Shown here piece after piece: positions 1 to 7,373 of a DNA stretch of 64,000 nucleotides. The translations under genes were made by a program, and so were the position numbers. The notes beneath the pieces were generated by a model. It had not been told where the DNA came from and made no database searches. It worked only from the letters and a program-made list of their open reading frames with translations. Origin of the DNA: JASJBU01 sp963797085 (GTDB lineage: Bacteria; Pseudomonadota; Gammaproteobacteria; Chromatiales; Chromatiaceae); the NCBI GenBank assembly GCA_963797085.1, contig CAWCOA010000019.1, forward strand, positions 248,001 through 312,000, in the 5' to 3' direction. Numbering within the stretch: position 1 is the stretch's first letter; each line of letters begins with the position of its first letter.

Positions 1-590
1 TTGAATCCTCTGCAGGTGACGCGCAGGCCATTGATGCCGCCCAACTGGTGGAGATGCAGCAAGCCCAACAGCAGCTGACGGCGCGTCTGAACGACTTGCA
101 GGAACGGCTGATCACAATCGACACTGGGGACCCGGCGACAAACGTCGATGGAGCCAATACGAAGCAGCGTTTGGTAAAGGTCGAGGAACAAGGCCAAGTG
201 GCCCTCGAACGCCAGCAGGCATTGGACACAAGGATCGAGCAGCTCCAACAGACCTTGAGGGAACTCAGGAAGGATCTGCAGAACAGGACCCTGCCGGCAG
301 GTGTCCAACAATGGCGGGACTGGGCCGCCGCAAGGGCTTACAGCATTCAACTGATCGGCGCGTCGGATAGGGGGTCGCTGTTGGCCTATGCCGCACAGTC
401 GGAACTGGATGGGGAAAGAGCCATTCTGCATACCCAGAGGGAGGGTGATGACTGGTATACGCTGTTGTATGGCCTCTATCCCACGGTGTCTGATGCAAGA
501 CAGGCGCTCGCTGCCTTGCCCGAGACCTTACGGCGCTATCAGCCTTGGATACGTTTGTTACCGAAACAAGGAGAATTCACACCATTTTGA
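1..590 (+). CDS. SPOR-domain protein, C-terminal part (5' end outside window)
   Basis: The reading frame is open from the first base, so the gene starts upstream of the window. The visible 190 or so residues form a Gln/Glu/Arg-rich helical, probably coiled-coil segment. This is followed by a C-terminal domain of about 80 residues (from the WAAARAYSIQL stretch to the end) that fits the SPOR fold: an aromatic-rich first strand, a GLYPTVSDARQAL segment and a final strand. SPOR domains bind denuded septal peptidoglycan, so a periplasmic, cell-division-linked role such as that of DamX is plausible. The membrane anchor and N-terminus cannot be seen, and I do not assign a gene name. Confidence 0.75.
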   Translation, partial: ESSAGDAQAIDAAQLVEMQQAQQQLTARLNDLQERLITIDTGDPATNVDGANTKQRLVKVEEQGQVALERQQALDTRIEQLQQTLRELRKDLQNRTLPAGVQQWRDWAAARAYSIQLIGASDRGSLLAYAAQSELDGERAILHTQREGDDWYTLLYGLYPTVSDARQALAALPETLRRYQPWIRLLPKQGEFTPF

Positions 591-726
591 GCCATCCAGC
601 TGATTTCTGGTAGGGCAAAGCTCTCAAATCATGCACCTTTTCAAGGGGCAGCATACGTTGGCTTATTGCAAATAAACCACTGGATGAATCAATTAGGGAT
701 CTGCAAGCCACCGGTTGTGATCCTGG

Positions 727-966
727 TTACCCGAGTCTCTCTTTAACATACGTATTGATATCCACGTAGGTACCTGTAGACCATCCCGCGAACGTGACGA
801 CGCCTGTCATCAAATAGACCCAGGATTGATCCGCAGTGACCATCTGGGTCAGATACCAGCCGAGACAACCGCCGACAAACCCTCCCATCCACTTGGTGCC
901 GGCGGCAAAGAAGACCCAAAGCGGAATCAGGGTTTCATCCTCTTCCTGAGTTTGTGGTAAGGGCAT
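727..966 (-). CDS. Small hypothetical membrane protein (79 aa)
   Basis: The start is supported by a strong AGGAGG Shine-Dalgarno sequence 8 bases before the ATG. An acidic N-terminus is followed by hydrophobic segments at roughly residues 14-40 and 48-66, consistent with two membrane passes. I do not recognise a family. It is divergently transcribed from the oxidoreductase gene at 1155 and shares the 188-base intergenic region with it. Confidence 0.6.
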   Translation of the reverse strand: MPLPQTQEEDETLIPLWVFFAAGTKWMGGFVGGCLGWYLTQMVTADQSWVYLMTGVVTFAGWSTGTYVDINTYVKERLG

Positions 967-1154
967 GGTTAATTCCTCCTGGAAATCTGGGGAGATTATT
1001 CAGACAGAGTCATCAGGGACCAGTCGCGACAACTACAGATTCTGCGTGTCGTCTATGTATATCGGATACCATCACTCAATCAGCGACTGGATTCCAACAA
1101 GAAATCGAATTAGATTGCTAGCGATGGTATCAAAAGTCGGGGGGATAAAACCAA

Positions 1155-1802
1155 ATGCTAGGATCTCGCACCATGGTCGTCGGAGCATCCGGCTTGATTG
1201 GAGGCTTATGCATGACTCGTCTACTGGAAGAAGCCGAAGTCAAACAGGTCACTGCACTGACCCGCCGACCACTTGAGCGCCACCATGCAAAACTTGTCGA
1301 ACACCTGATCCAGTTCGACAGGCTCAGCGAGTACCGTGAGTTATTCGACGTCGATACCCTGTTCTGCTGTCTCGGAACCACAATCAAAGCCGCAGGGTCA
1401 CAGGACGCCTTTGAAAAGGTCGATTATGGCTATGTGAAAAAAATCGCTGAACTGGCCTCAGCGATGGATGTCCGACAATTTTTACTTATATCCGCAGTGG
1501 GCGCCGATACCCATTCCCCGGTTTTCTACAGCCGTATCAAGGGCCGTACGGAAGAGGCCGTTCGACAGCTACCCTTTCACTGTGTGCACATTCTACGACC
1601 GTCGATGCTGTTGGGATCACGCACCGAGCCCCGTATGAGCGAGGAGATGCTTAAACCCTTGGCTAAAATCATGATGCCACTTTTTATCGGACCCGTGCGG
1701 CGCCTGCGTCCGGTGCAAGCCGAAAGGGTCGCAACTATGATGGTGGAATTGGCAAAGGGCAACGACTCAGGAGCCCATATCCATTACCCCTCAGCGCTCT
1801 GA
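1155..1802 (+). CDS. NAD(P)-binding atypical short-chain oxidoreductase (TIP30/HTATIP2-like)
   Basis: The 215-residue protein opens with a Rossmann nucleotide-binding motif, VVGASGLIGG, at residues 8-17. It continues with the pattern of the TIP30-like atypical SDR group: a CCLGTT segment near residue 72, an LLISAVGAD strand near 112, a YSRIKGRTEE helix (the YxxxK of SDR proteins) near 124, and an ILRPSMLLG segment near 146. These proteins bind NAD(P)(H), but the substrate is usually unknown. There is a weak hairpin with a short T run about 45 bases after the stop (AGCGC-TAT-GCGCT at 1846-1858). No operon partner is evident. Confidence 0.8.
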   Translation: MLGSRTMVVGASGLIGGLCMTRLLEEAEVKQVTALTRRPLERHHAKLVEHLIQFDRLSEYRELFDVDTLFCCLGTTIKAAGSQDAFEKVDYGYVKKIAELASAMDVRQFLLISAVGADTHSPVFYSRIKGRTEEAVRQLPFHCVHILRPSMLLGSRTEPRMSEEMLKPLAKIMMPLFIGPVRRLRPVQAERVATMMVELAKGNDSGAHIHYPSAL

Positions 1803-1998
1803 ATCTGAAGACGGCGCCTGGCCGAGTAGCGTGCGCGTTCCCCATAGCGCTATGCGCTTTTATAGATTAGATGAAGCCACATGAAGCACAGATTGAGTTG
1901 TGATGACACAATGTTGGAAAAGAAAACTGTCTACCAAACTCTGGCACAATTTATCAGTCGTACCTGATGACTAGTTCAATAAGCAATGAGATATCGAC

Positions 1999-2661
1999 AT
2001 GAGCAAGCGTACCCTGAGCCTGGATGACAAACTCTACCAGTATCTGCTGAATCACTCAGTACGGGAAAGCCCCTTGATGCGCAGGCTGCGGGAGAAGACC
2101 GCGCTGCAGGAGATGAGCCGTATGCAGATAGCACCTGAGCAAGGACAGTTCATGGCCCTGCTGGTGGAATTGATCGGCGCCGAACGCATCATTGAGATCG
2201 GCACATTCACCGGTTACAGCGCGCTGTGCATGGCCCAGGCCATGCCCGACAACGGGCTTCTGGTGTGTTGTGATATCAACAAGGAATGGACCGATATCGC
2301 TCGCCCTTTCTGGCGAGAGGCCGGTATCGATAAGCGCATCCAGTTGCACATAGCGCCGGCCCTGAGCACGCTTGACCGCCTGCTTGAGCAGGGTGAGGCC
2401 GATCGTTTCGATATGGCCTTCATCGATGCCGATAAAACCAACTCCCTGAACTACTACGAACGTTGCCTCAAACTGCTTCGCCCCAACGGGCTGCTGCTAT
2501 TCGACAATACTTTATGGGATGGTGCAGTCGCCGACCCTGATGATCAGGATGCGGACACCCAAGCACTGCGTGAACTCAATGACCGACTGCACCAAGACGA
2601 ACGGGTCAGCATCAGCCTGGTGCCCATCGGTGATGGACTCACCTTAGCCAGAAAGCGCTGA
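1999..2661 (+). CDS. SAM-dependent O-methyltransferase, CCoAOMT-like family 3
   Basis: The 220-residue length and motif order are typical of cation-dependent class I O-methyltransferases. Motif I, IEIGTFTGYSALCMA, binds SAM near residue 60. The DMAFIDADKTN segment near 138 supplies the metal-binding Asp residues, and LLLFDNTLWDG near 164 completes the metal site. Members methylate catechol-like hydroxyls in small molecules; the physiological substrate in bacteria is normally unknown. The gene stands alone, convergent with the reductase gene ending at 2697. Confidence 0.88.
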   Translation: MSKRTLSLDDKLYQYLLNHSVRESPLMRRLREKTALQEMSRMQIAPEQGQFMALLVELIGAERIIEIGTFTGYSALCMAQAMPDNGLLVCCDINKEWTDIARPFWREAGIDKRIQLHIAPALSTLDRLLEQGEADRFDMAFIDADKTNSLNYYERCLKLLRPNGLLLFDNTLWDGAVADPDDQDADTQALRELNDRLHQDERVSISLVPIGDGLTLARKR

Positions 2662-2696
2662 GATATCCCGACAGTCGCTGTTTCGCGAAGACCTGT

Positions 2697-3629
2697 TCAA
2701 CCATAACCTCGGCCGGTCTTGAAGCGAATCAACTCGACCAGGGCTTGGTTGATAGGGGTAGCAATACCCTGTTGTTCACCCAATCTGACAATCGCCCCAT
2801 TAAGAAAATCGATCTCGGTCTCCCGTCCCTTCTGAATGTCCTGCAGCATTGAGGAGTGGTGATCGGCGGTGGCGGGCAACTGCACGGTCTCGAGGTACTG
2901 CAGGTAGTCTGCAGCCGATTCCCAGCGCAGTGGAATACCCTTTACCCGACAGACTTCGAAGGCCTCATCGATCACCCGTTGAATGAGCATCCAGCTGTGG
3001 CGGTCTGCCAGTCGGCCATAGGGTACGTCGAGGATCGCGCCCAGCGGATTGAGGGCACAGTTGTAGAGGGTCTTGGCCCACAGATCGGTACGGATGAATT
3101 CGCTGGCCTGTACACTGAGCCCGGCCAGGCGGAACAGTTCGACCAGTCGCTCCACCCCGCTGTCCAGGCCGGAAGGAAAACGCCCCAGCCGGATGGGTCC
3201 GGCCTCCACGGTGACATGGACCTGCGCCGGGCCACGCCATTCGAAGCCGGTGATGATAGTACCGCCGATCACCCGCTTGCTGTACTCCGCCAGGATCTCC
3301 TCATTGCCGATGCCGTTCTGCAGGCTGACGACCTCTGCATCTTCCAATACCTGATGGTACTGTTCACAAAGGGCGCGGGTCTGCTGTGACTTGGCGGTGA
3401 CCAGACAGTAATCGAACCTTTGGTCCGAAGGCAGTTCCGGAGCAGCATAGAAGTTAAAGTTGCCGCTGCCCCAGATGCCGCTCATGCGGAAGCCCTGTTG
3501 TGCAATGGCAGCTGCGTGCTGCGCCCGGCACAGGGCATGGACTTCGCAAAACGGCGACAGGCGTGCCGCCAGGCTGAGCCCAACGGCACCAGCGCCCAGG
3601 ACAAGGAGCTTCATGCTGCTGTTACCCAT
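2697..3629 (-). CDS. Ketopantoate reductase family protein (2-dehydropantoate 2-reductase-like)
   Basis: The N-terminal motif LGAGAVGLSLAARL is the NADP-binding signature of the PanE/ApbA family. The KSQQTR segment (residues around 80) holds the conserved Lys, and LWAKTLYNCALNPL (near 205) is the C-terminal helical-domain hallmark with the catalytic Lys. PanE reduces ketopantoate to pantoate in coenzyme A synthesis. Several paralogues of this family have other or unknown substrates, so panE itself is not claimed. An alternative ATG at 3614 (MKLLVLG) lies closer to the Rossmann strand and may be the true start; neither has a strong Shine-Dalgarno sequence. At 310 residues the length is normal. 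Confidence 0.82.
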   Translation of the reverse strand: MGNSSMKLLVLGAGAVGLSLAARLSPFCEVHALCRAQHAAAIAQQGFRMSGIWGSGNFNFYAAPELPSDQRFDYCLVTAKSQQTRALCEQYHQVLEDAEVVSLQNGIGNEEILAEYSKRVIGGTIITGFEWRGPAQVHVTVEAGPIRLGRFPSGLDSGVERLVELFRLAGLSVQASEFIRTDLWAKTLYNCALNPLGAILDVPYGRLADRHSWMLIQRVIDEAFEVCRVKGIPLRWESAADYLQYLETVQLPATADHHSSMLQDIQKGRETEIDFLNGAIVRLGEQQGIATPINQALVELIRFKTGRGYG

Positions 3630-3734
3630 TCTAATTTAGAGACATTATTATCAGTGAAGCACGGTGGAGCGCAAGCACCAAGTACCGGTAGATAGAATAC
3701 GCGAGGCTGTAAGCTCAAATGCTATCGATTTCAT

Positions 3735-4020
3735 GGAGGTACTTTCCATCCGCTACCCTGTTTTAATTGCATCCAATTTACTGCGGTAGAGATGGACACC
3801 CTGGGTGAGACTGGAAATAGCTGCTTTTTCCACTCCCAACAAGGTTGGCAGATTGGAATATCGGCTGAGTAATTCATCCAGCCTGGAAAAGTTTTCATGC
3901 AATCGATGATGCTACTTTTTACGGCCCCGCAGCACATAATTCTCAAAATTGTGAATGGTGCCGCCATAGCCAAGTGTTGATTTGATCTCCATCAGGAGTG
4001 TCTGCCTAACGGCAATATCC
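3735..4020 (-). pseudogene. Remnant of a sensory/chemotaxis-type input domain
   Basis: Read on the minus strand, this stretch encodes KSTLGYGGTIHNFENYVLRG, then one in-frame TAG. The same frame continues with a helical segment (NFSRLDELLSRYSNLP...EKAAISSL...YRSKLDAIK). The LGYGGxIHxFKNYVLR pattern is familiar from membrane sensor domains of some chemotaxis receptors, histidine kinases and cyclases. There is no start, no membrane segment and no output domain, so it is a decayed fragment of about 90 codons. It lies directly upstream of the TetR promoter at 4031. Confidence 0.6.
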
Positions 4021-4030
4021 TCTTAGCCGC

Positions 4031-4058
4031 TTGACTTGACCGACCGGTCAATTATAAT
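4031..4058 (+). promoter_or_regulatory. Sigma-70-type promoter with embedded TetR-type operator
   Basis: A -35 TTGACT (4031-4036) and a perfect -10 TATAAT (4053-4058) are separated by 16 bases. The interrupted palindrome TTGACC-GACC-GGTCAA (4036-4051) sits between them. A bound repressor would block RNA polymerase, which fits autorepression of the TetR gene immediately downstream. The predicted transcription start (about 4065) coincides with the ATG at 4066, so the transcript may be leaderless. Confidence 0.75.
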
Positions 4059-4065
4059 CATTGAC

Positions 4066-4662
4066 ATGAATGCAACCGTTGATACACGCCAACGAATCCT
4101 GGAGAGCGCCAGGGATCTCATTTACGCACGCAGCTATTCAGACGTCGGAGTGGCCGCCATCTGTACAGCTGCCGGAGTGAAAAAAGGCAGCTTCTACCAT
4201 TTCTTTACCTCTAAACAGGAGTTAACCCTGGCGGTAATTGACGAGTTTTTCGTTGAGTTCAAGGAACAGATATTTGCAGAGGCCTTCTCTCCTGCTCTGT
4301 CACCCCTCAAGCGTCTCAAAAAACTCGCAGAACTGGCTTACCGGTTCCAGAAGGATATCGCTGATGAAACAGGCCATACCCTGGGTTGCCCGTTTGGCAA
4401 TATAGCAGCAGAGATGAGCACCCAGGATGAAGTTCTGCGACACAAAGTAGAGACAGTGTTCAGTCAGATGGAAGGCCATTTCAGGGACAGTCTGGACGCG
4501 GCCGTCGCCTGCGGCGAAGTGGATGAAATCAATATCCCCGCCACGGCAAAAGCGATGCTGGCCTATGCGGAAGGCATCATGTTGCTGGCCAAGACCCGCA
4601 ACGACCCGGAAGTTGTCCGTGAGTTGATGCCATCAATGGCCGATATCCGTATTCGCTCGTAA
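4066..4662 (+). CDS. TetR/AcrR-family transcriptional repressor
   Basis: The start at 4066 gives a 198-residue protein beginning MNATVDTRQRIL. An earlier in-frame TTG at 4036 lies inside the operator and is unlikely. The N-terminal helix-turn-helix (residues about 8-55) shows the family hallmarks VAAICTAAGVKKGSFYHFF. The C-terminal region resembles the TetR_C domains of YxaF/NemR-like repressors, including a GCPFGNIAAE segment with a Cys that could sense electrophiles or sulfur species; that role is inference. The same operator occurs before this gene and again before tusA. The protein therefore probably represses itself and the sulfur-carrier genes tusA-dsrE2. Confidence 0.88.
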   Translation: MNATVDTRQRILESARDLIYARSYSDVGVAAICTAAGVKKGSFYHFFTSKQELTLAVIDEFFVEFKEQIFAEAFSPALSPLKRLKKLAELAYRFQKDIADETGHTLGCPFGNIAAEMSTQDEVLRHKVETVFSQMEGHFRDSLDAAVACGEVDEINIPATAKAMLAYAEGIMLLAKTRNDPEVVRELMPSMADIRIRS

Positions 4663-4680
4663 AATTTTTTACCTCCGGTC

Positions 4681-4696
4681 TTAACCGACCGGTCAA
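4681..4696 (+). promoter_or_regulatory. Second TetR-type operator, before tusA
   Basis: TTAACC-GACC-GGTCAA matches the operator at 4036-4051 in 15 of 16 positions, including the central GACC. It lies between the TetR stop codon (4662) and the tusA start (4717). No convincing -35/-10 pair surrounds it, so it may control read-through or a weak promoter. Confidence 0.7.
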
Positions 4697-4716
4697 CTAT
4701 GATGGAGAATCCAATC

Positions 4717-4947
4717 ATGCAAAGTGCCAATGCCACACTGGATGCACGGGGGCTCAACTGCCCACTACCCATCCTGAAAACCAAAAAGCAGCTGACGGGC
4801 CTGAACCCCGGCGAGACCCTCATGATGCTCTCATCTGATCCCGGATCGGTGAAAGATATCGAGTCATTCTGCCTGCAGACCGGCAATGAACTGCTGGAAT
4901 CAGCCGCGTCCAGCGGCGAGTTCACCTTTCTGATCCGCAAAGCCTGA
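4717..4947 (+). CDS. tusA: TusA-family sulfur carrier protein
   Basis: The start at 4717 (MQSANATLDARGLNCPLP) is preferred over the ATG at 4699. It has a GGAG ribosome site 9 bases upstream, and the earlier ATG abuts the operator. The 76-residue product has the TusA hallmark CPxP at Cys15 (LNCPLPILK), followed by the two-strand/two-helix fold and the TLMMLSSDPGSVKDI segment. TusA proteins carry sulfur as a persulfide on this Cys. In sulfur oxidisers they move sulfane sulfur between rhodanese, DsrE-type proteins and the Dsr or sHdr systems. The next gene, 13 bases downstream, encodes a DsrE2-like partner, so a cytoplasmic sulfur-transfer module is likely. Confidence 0.88.
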   Translation: MQSANATLDARGLNCPLPILKTKKQLTGLNPGETLMMLSSDPGSVKDIESFCLQTGNELLESAASSGEFTFLIRKA

Positions 4948-4960
4948 GCAGGAGTCCTCC

Positions 4961-5566
4961 ATGAAATCAACGACCGCAGCCATTAACAACAATATCAATG
5001 ACCTTGACGCCTGGTTCGATGAGCGCTTTACCAAAAAGATGATCGAACACGAGGCCGCCCATGTACCGAGCATGACGATCATCGCCACCAAAGGCACCTT
5101 GGACATGGCCTACCCACCTTTTATCCTTGCCTCCACTGCCGCAGCCCTGGGCTGGGACGTGGCGATCTTCTTCACCTTCTACGGTCTGACACTGCTGAAG
5201 CGGGAACTGGATCTCAAGGTCACTCCACTGGGAAATCCGGCAATGCCGATGAAGCTGCCCAGCGGACCGAGCTGGCTGAAAGGAAGGGAACTCAATCTTC
5301 CAACCAGCCTGATGGCCAATCTGCCAGGCTTCCAGGATGCCGCCAGCAGTCTGATGAAAAAGGGCATGCAACAGAAGGGAGTGGCGAGCATCGAAGAACT
5401 GCGATCGCTGTGCGTCGAGGCCGATGTAAAGTTGATCGCCTGTCAGATGACTGTCGACCTGTTTGACTGGAAGCGCGAGGAGTTTATGGACGAAGTCGCT
5501 GACTGGGTGGGCGCTGCAAGCTTTCTGCCGATCGCCCAGAAGGCCGATGTGAATCTATTCGTCTGA
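4961..5566 (+). CDS. dsrE2: DsrE2-like sulfur-transfer protein (DsrE/DsrF/DrsH family)
   Basis: The 201-residue protein has a DsrE-type Rossmann-like core: MTIIATKGTLDMAYPPFILASTAAALGWDVAIFFTFYGLTLL at residues about 34-75, and a C-terminal KLIACQMTVDLF segment with the conserved Cys at about residue 162. The hydrophobic stretch at residues 49-72 is typical of DsrE2, which is often predicted to be membrane associated. DsrE2 is commonly encoded beside tusA and rhodanese genes in sulfur oxidisers, where it takes part in sulfur trafficking. Here the rhodanese is absent from the cluster. An AGGAG ribosome site precedes the ATG. Confidence 0.88.
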   Translation: MKSTTAAINNNINDLDAWFDERFTKKMIEHEAAHVPSMTIIATKGTLDMAYPPFILASTAAALGWDVAIFFTFYGLTLLKRELDLKVTPLGNPAMPMKLPSGPSWLKGRELNLPTSLMANLPGFQDAASSLMKKGMQQKGVASIEELRSLCVEADVKLIACQMTVDLFDWKREEFMDEVADWVGAASFLPIAQKADVNLFV

Positions 5567-5598
5567 AACCGAATTGAGATTAAGCTGAGGATAAGAAC

Positions 5599-5796
5599 AT
5601 GACACCCTCCACACCCGCTGGGACTGGCCGGATGAAGTTGCCACGACTCTATCCACCACTCTGGTTTCTGCTGTTTGCCGTCGCAGCCATTGGCTTCTCT
5701 GAGTTGCTACCACTGGCTGTTGAGGTGGGAAGGGTTGCCGAGATCCTGGCCCTGCTCAGCGCAATAGCCGGCGGCGTTCTGGCGCTCTGGGTATGA
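5599..5796 (+). CDS. Short membrane protein, possibly a truncated isoprenylcysteine methyltransferase-like gene
   Basis: The 65-residue ORF has a basic N-terminus with LPRLYPPLWFLLFAVAA, then a second hydrophobic segment ending GGVLALWV. The arrangement resembles the first two membrane helices of the isoprenylcysteine carboxyl methyltransferase-like family, which often accompanies tusA/dsrE2-type genes. The catalytic C-terminal half is missing. It follows dsrE2 by 32 bases and is probably co-transcribed. It could instead be an independent small protein. Confidence 0.5.
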   Translation: MTPSTPAGTGRMKLPRLYPPLWFLLFAVAAIGFSELLPLAVEVGRVAEILALLSAIAGGVLALWV

Positions 5797-5845
5797 CGAG
5801 ACCTACTTACTGTATGTATATAAAATAATCACTTGGAGAAATTTA

Positions 5846-6382
5846 ATGCCATTAATCAACACCATAGAACCGAAAAACGCAACAGGCACCGTAGCGGAAA
5901 TCTACAATGAGATAAACGCTATGTTCGGTTCCGTACCCAATGCAATCAAGCTGGACAGTATCAATCCCGAACACATGGCACGCCATTGGAACGGCATCAA
6001 GGAATCGCTCCAACACCCCACTCTGTCACAAAAACTTTTTACTCTGATCAGACACCTGATCTCTGAAGCGCAGCACTGTGAATACTGCATCGGATTTAAT
6101 GCTGGGATGTTGATCCAGATGCATGGCATGAACCAGGAGCAGATTGCGGAGTGTGTCCGTGATCCCATGCTAGCGCCGCTGGATGAGAAGGAGAAGGCCC
6201 TGCTGCAGTTTGTAGTGAAGACGGTGAATGACTCCAATGGAACTACCGCCGCAGAGATTGAGGAGCTGAAAGGAAAGGATTGTTCAGAACGCGAAATCTT
6301 CGATGCCCTGGCCCATGGTGCACAAAACGTTGCGGGCGACATCATGCTCAACGCATTCAAGGTCGAGGCGGATATGCATTGA
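5846..6382 (+). CDS. Carboxymuconolactone decarboxylase/AhpD-like protein
   Basis: This 178-residue protein contains the CxxC motif C78-E-Y-C81 within EAQHCEYCIGFNAGML, the active-site signature of AhpD-like alkylhydroperoxidases in the CMD fold. It also has the all-helical pattern of the family. Such proteins are thiol-disulfide enzymes or gamma-carboxymuconolactone decarboxylases; with the CxxC present, a redox role is more likely. A GGAG site lies before the ATG. Position after the TetR-tusA-dsrE2 group suggests a link to thiol or persulfide stress, which is inference. Confidence 0.8.
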   Translation: MPLINTIEPKNATGTVAEIYNEINAMFGSVPNAIKLDSINPEHMARHWNGIKESLQHPTLSQKLFTLIRHLISEAQHCEYCIGFNAGMLIQMHGMNQEQIAECVRDPMLAPLDEKEKALLQFVVKTVNDSNGTTAAEIEELKGKDCSEREIFDALAHGAQNVAGDIMLNAFKVEADMH

Positions 6383-6623
6383 CAAGGAGTTACTAATCGA
6401 TTGGAACACTATTCGGCCCTGAGCACTTTGTATATGCACGGAAGTGACACCGAAATAATATAAACTTCGGAATTGACGCGATGAGCATAATGGAACAAGA
6501 CTAGATGAACTCCCTATGAGATAATTGGGCTGTTTTACAAAGTAGCCATGCTGAAGCATACATAGCCGGGCTGATCATCTTAAGTTTTTTTGAACAACGA
6601 TGTTTTAGATCTAGTGGTCTAAC

Positions 6624-6651
6624 TGGATGGACCCATAATTGGGTCCATCCA
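6624..6651. promoter_or_regulatory. Perfect 12-4-12 inverted repeat at a translation start
   Basis: The arms TGGATGGACCCA (6624-6635) and TGGGTCCATCCA (6640-6651) are exact complements around the loop TAAT. The right arm ends on the first base of the ATG at 6651. In RNA this hairpin would occupy the ribosome-binding region, and no Shine-Dalgarno sequence is visible. It could instead be a DNA operator. It has no following T run, so it is not a typical terminator. Confidence 0.6.
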
Positions 6652-7304
6652 TGACTGCACAGAGTTCACGGGATTTTTTCGCTGTTTCAGCCTGGCTGTT
6701 ACAGAATGCCATTTACTTCGCCGTTCGTTTCTATTTCAAACGAATAAAGCGTATTCACATCTCCCGTCATAGTGAAATCGACAAGCTCGAAAAACCGTTA
6801 ATTGTCGCTGCCGCGCCACATCTCACTCATCTTGATGTGGTAGTGATACCAGCCGCCCTACCCCGTCACCAACTTCCGGTTCGCTGGCTTGCCGACAGGA
6901 AGATTTTCGACAATCCTATCAGTAATCTTTGGTTAAAGGTTTGGGGTGCAATCCCTGTCATACGTGATCAAGATGGGAGTTTCCAGGCTGATGACATTGA
7001 CTGGATATTGGAGTTTGCCTTGCAAGGAAATAGCATTGCGCTGTTTCCTGAATGCTGTCTGGTGGGAAAGCAATTTGGCAAACACCATCAGCATATTATC
7101 TGCCATGCCATTCAAAAGGAGATTAATGTAATCCCTGCAGCCCTGAAAAACCTAGCGGCAGGTGACGCGGGATTTGTCTCGGCCTCCTCTCGATTTGGCC
7201 GGCCAGCAAAAAACAGAATTCATCAACAACCCGCCAGACCTCATGTGATCATTTCCAAGCCACTGGTAAGTTGCCTAGATCTGCTTGATTCACTCGCCGT
7301 CTGA
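6651..7304 (+). CDS. PlsC-like acyltransferase, C-terminus divergent or truncated
   Basis: The protein (217 aa from the ATG at 6651; an in-frame TTG at 6639 lies in the hairpin) has a hydrophobic N-terminal segment. The acyltransferase motif HLTHLD (HX4D) sits in APHLTHLDVVVIPAAL, and later comes IALFPECC where family members usually have FPEG(T/G)R. The HX4D motif is the catalytic dyad for acyl transfer to glycerol-phosphate-type acceptors. After about residue 165 the sequence loses resemblance to the family. The FPE motif is altered, so the gene may be damaged or belong to a divergent subgroup. No operon partner is seen. Confidence 0.6.
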   Translation: MTAQSSRDFFAVSAWLLQNAIYFAVRFYFKRIKRIHISRHSEIDKLEKPLIVAAAPHLTHLDVVVIPAALPRHQLPVRWLADRKIFDNPISNLWLKVWGAIPVIRDQDGSFQADDIDWILEFALQGNSIALFPECCLVGKQFGKHHQHIICHAIQKEINVIPAALKNLAAGDAGFVSASSRFGRPAKNRIHQQPARPHVIISKPLVSCLDLLDSLAV

Positions 7305-7373
7305 CAAACCACTGAGTGCTGTTGGACAGCAACCAACCCTGGAAGCATGCAGCCAGCTGACAACTCCACCCCG

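Noticed and set aside
1951..1966. TGGCAC-like sequence upstream of the O-methyltransferase gene as a sigma-54 site
   Set aside because: The GC of the -12 element is absent at the required spacing.
4699..4716. Earlier ATG for tusA at 4699
   Set aside because: It abuts the operator and lacks a ribosome site; the ATG at 4717 has GGAG 9 bases upstream and aligns with the usual TusA N-terminus.
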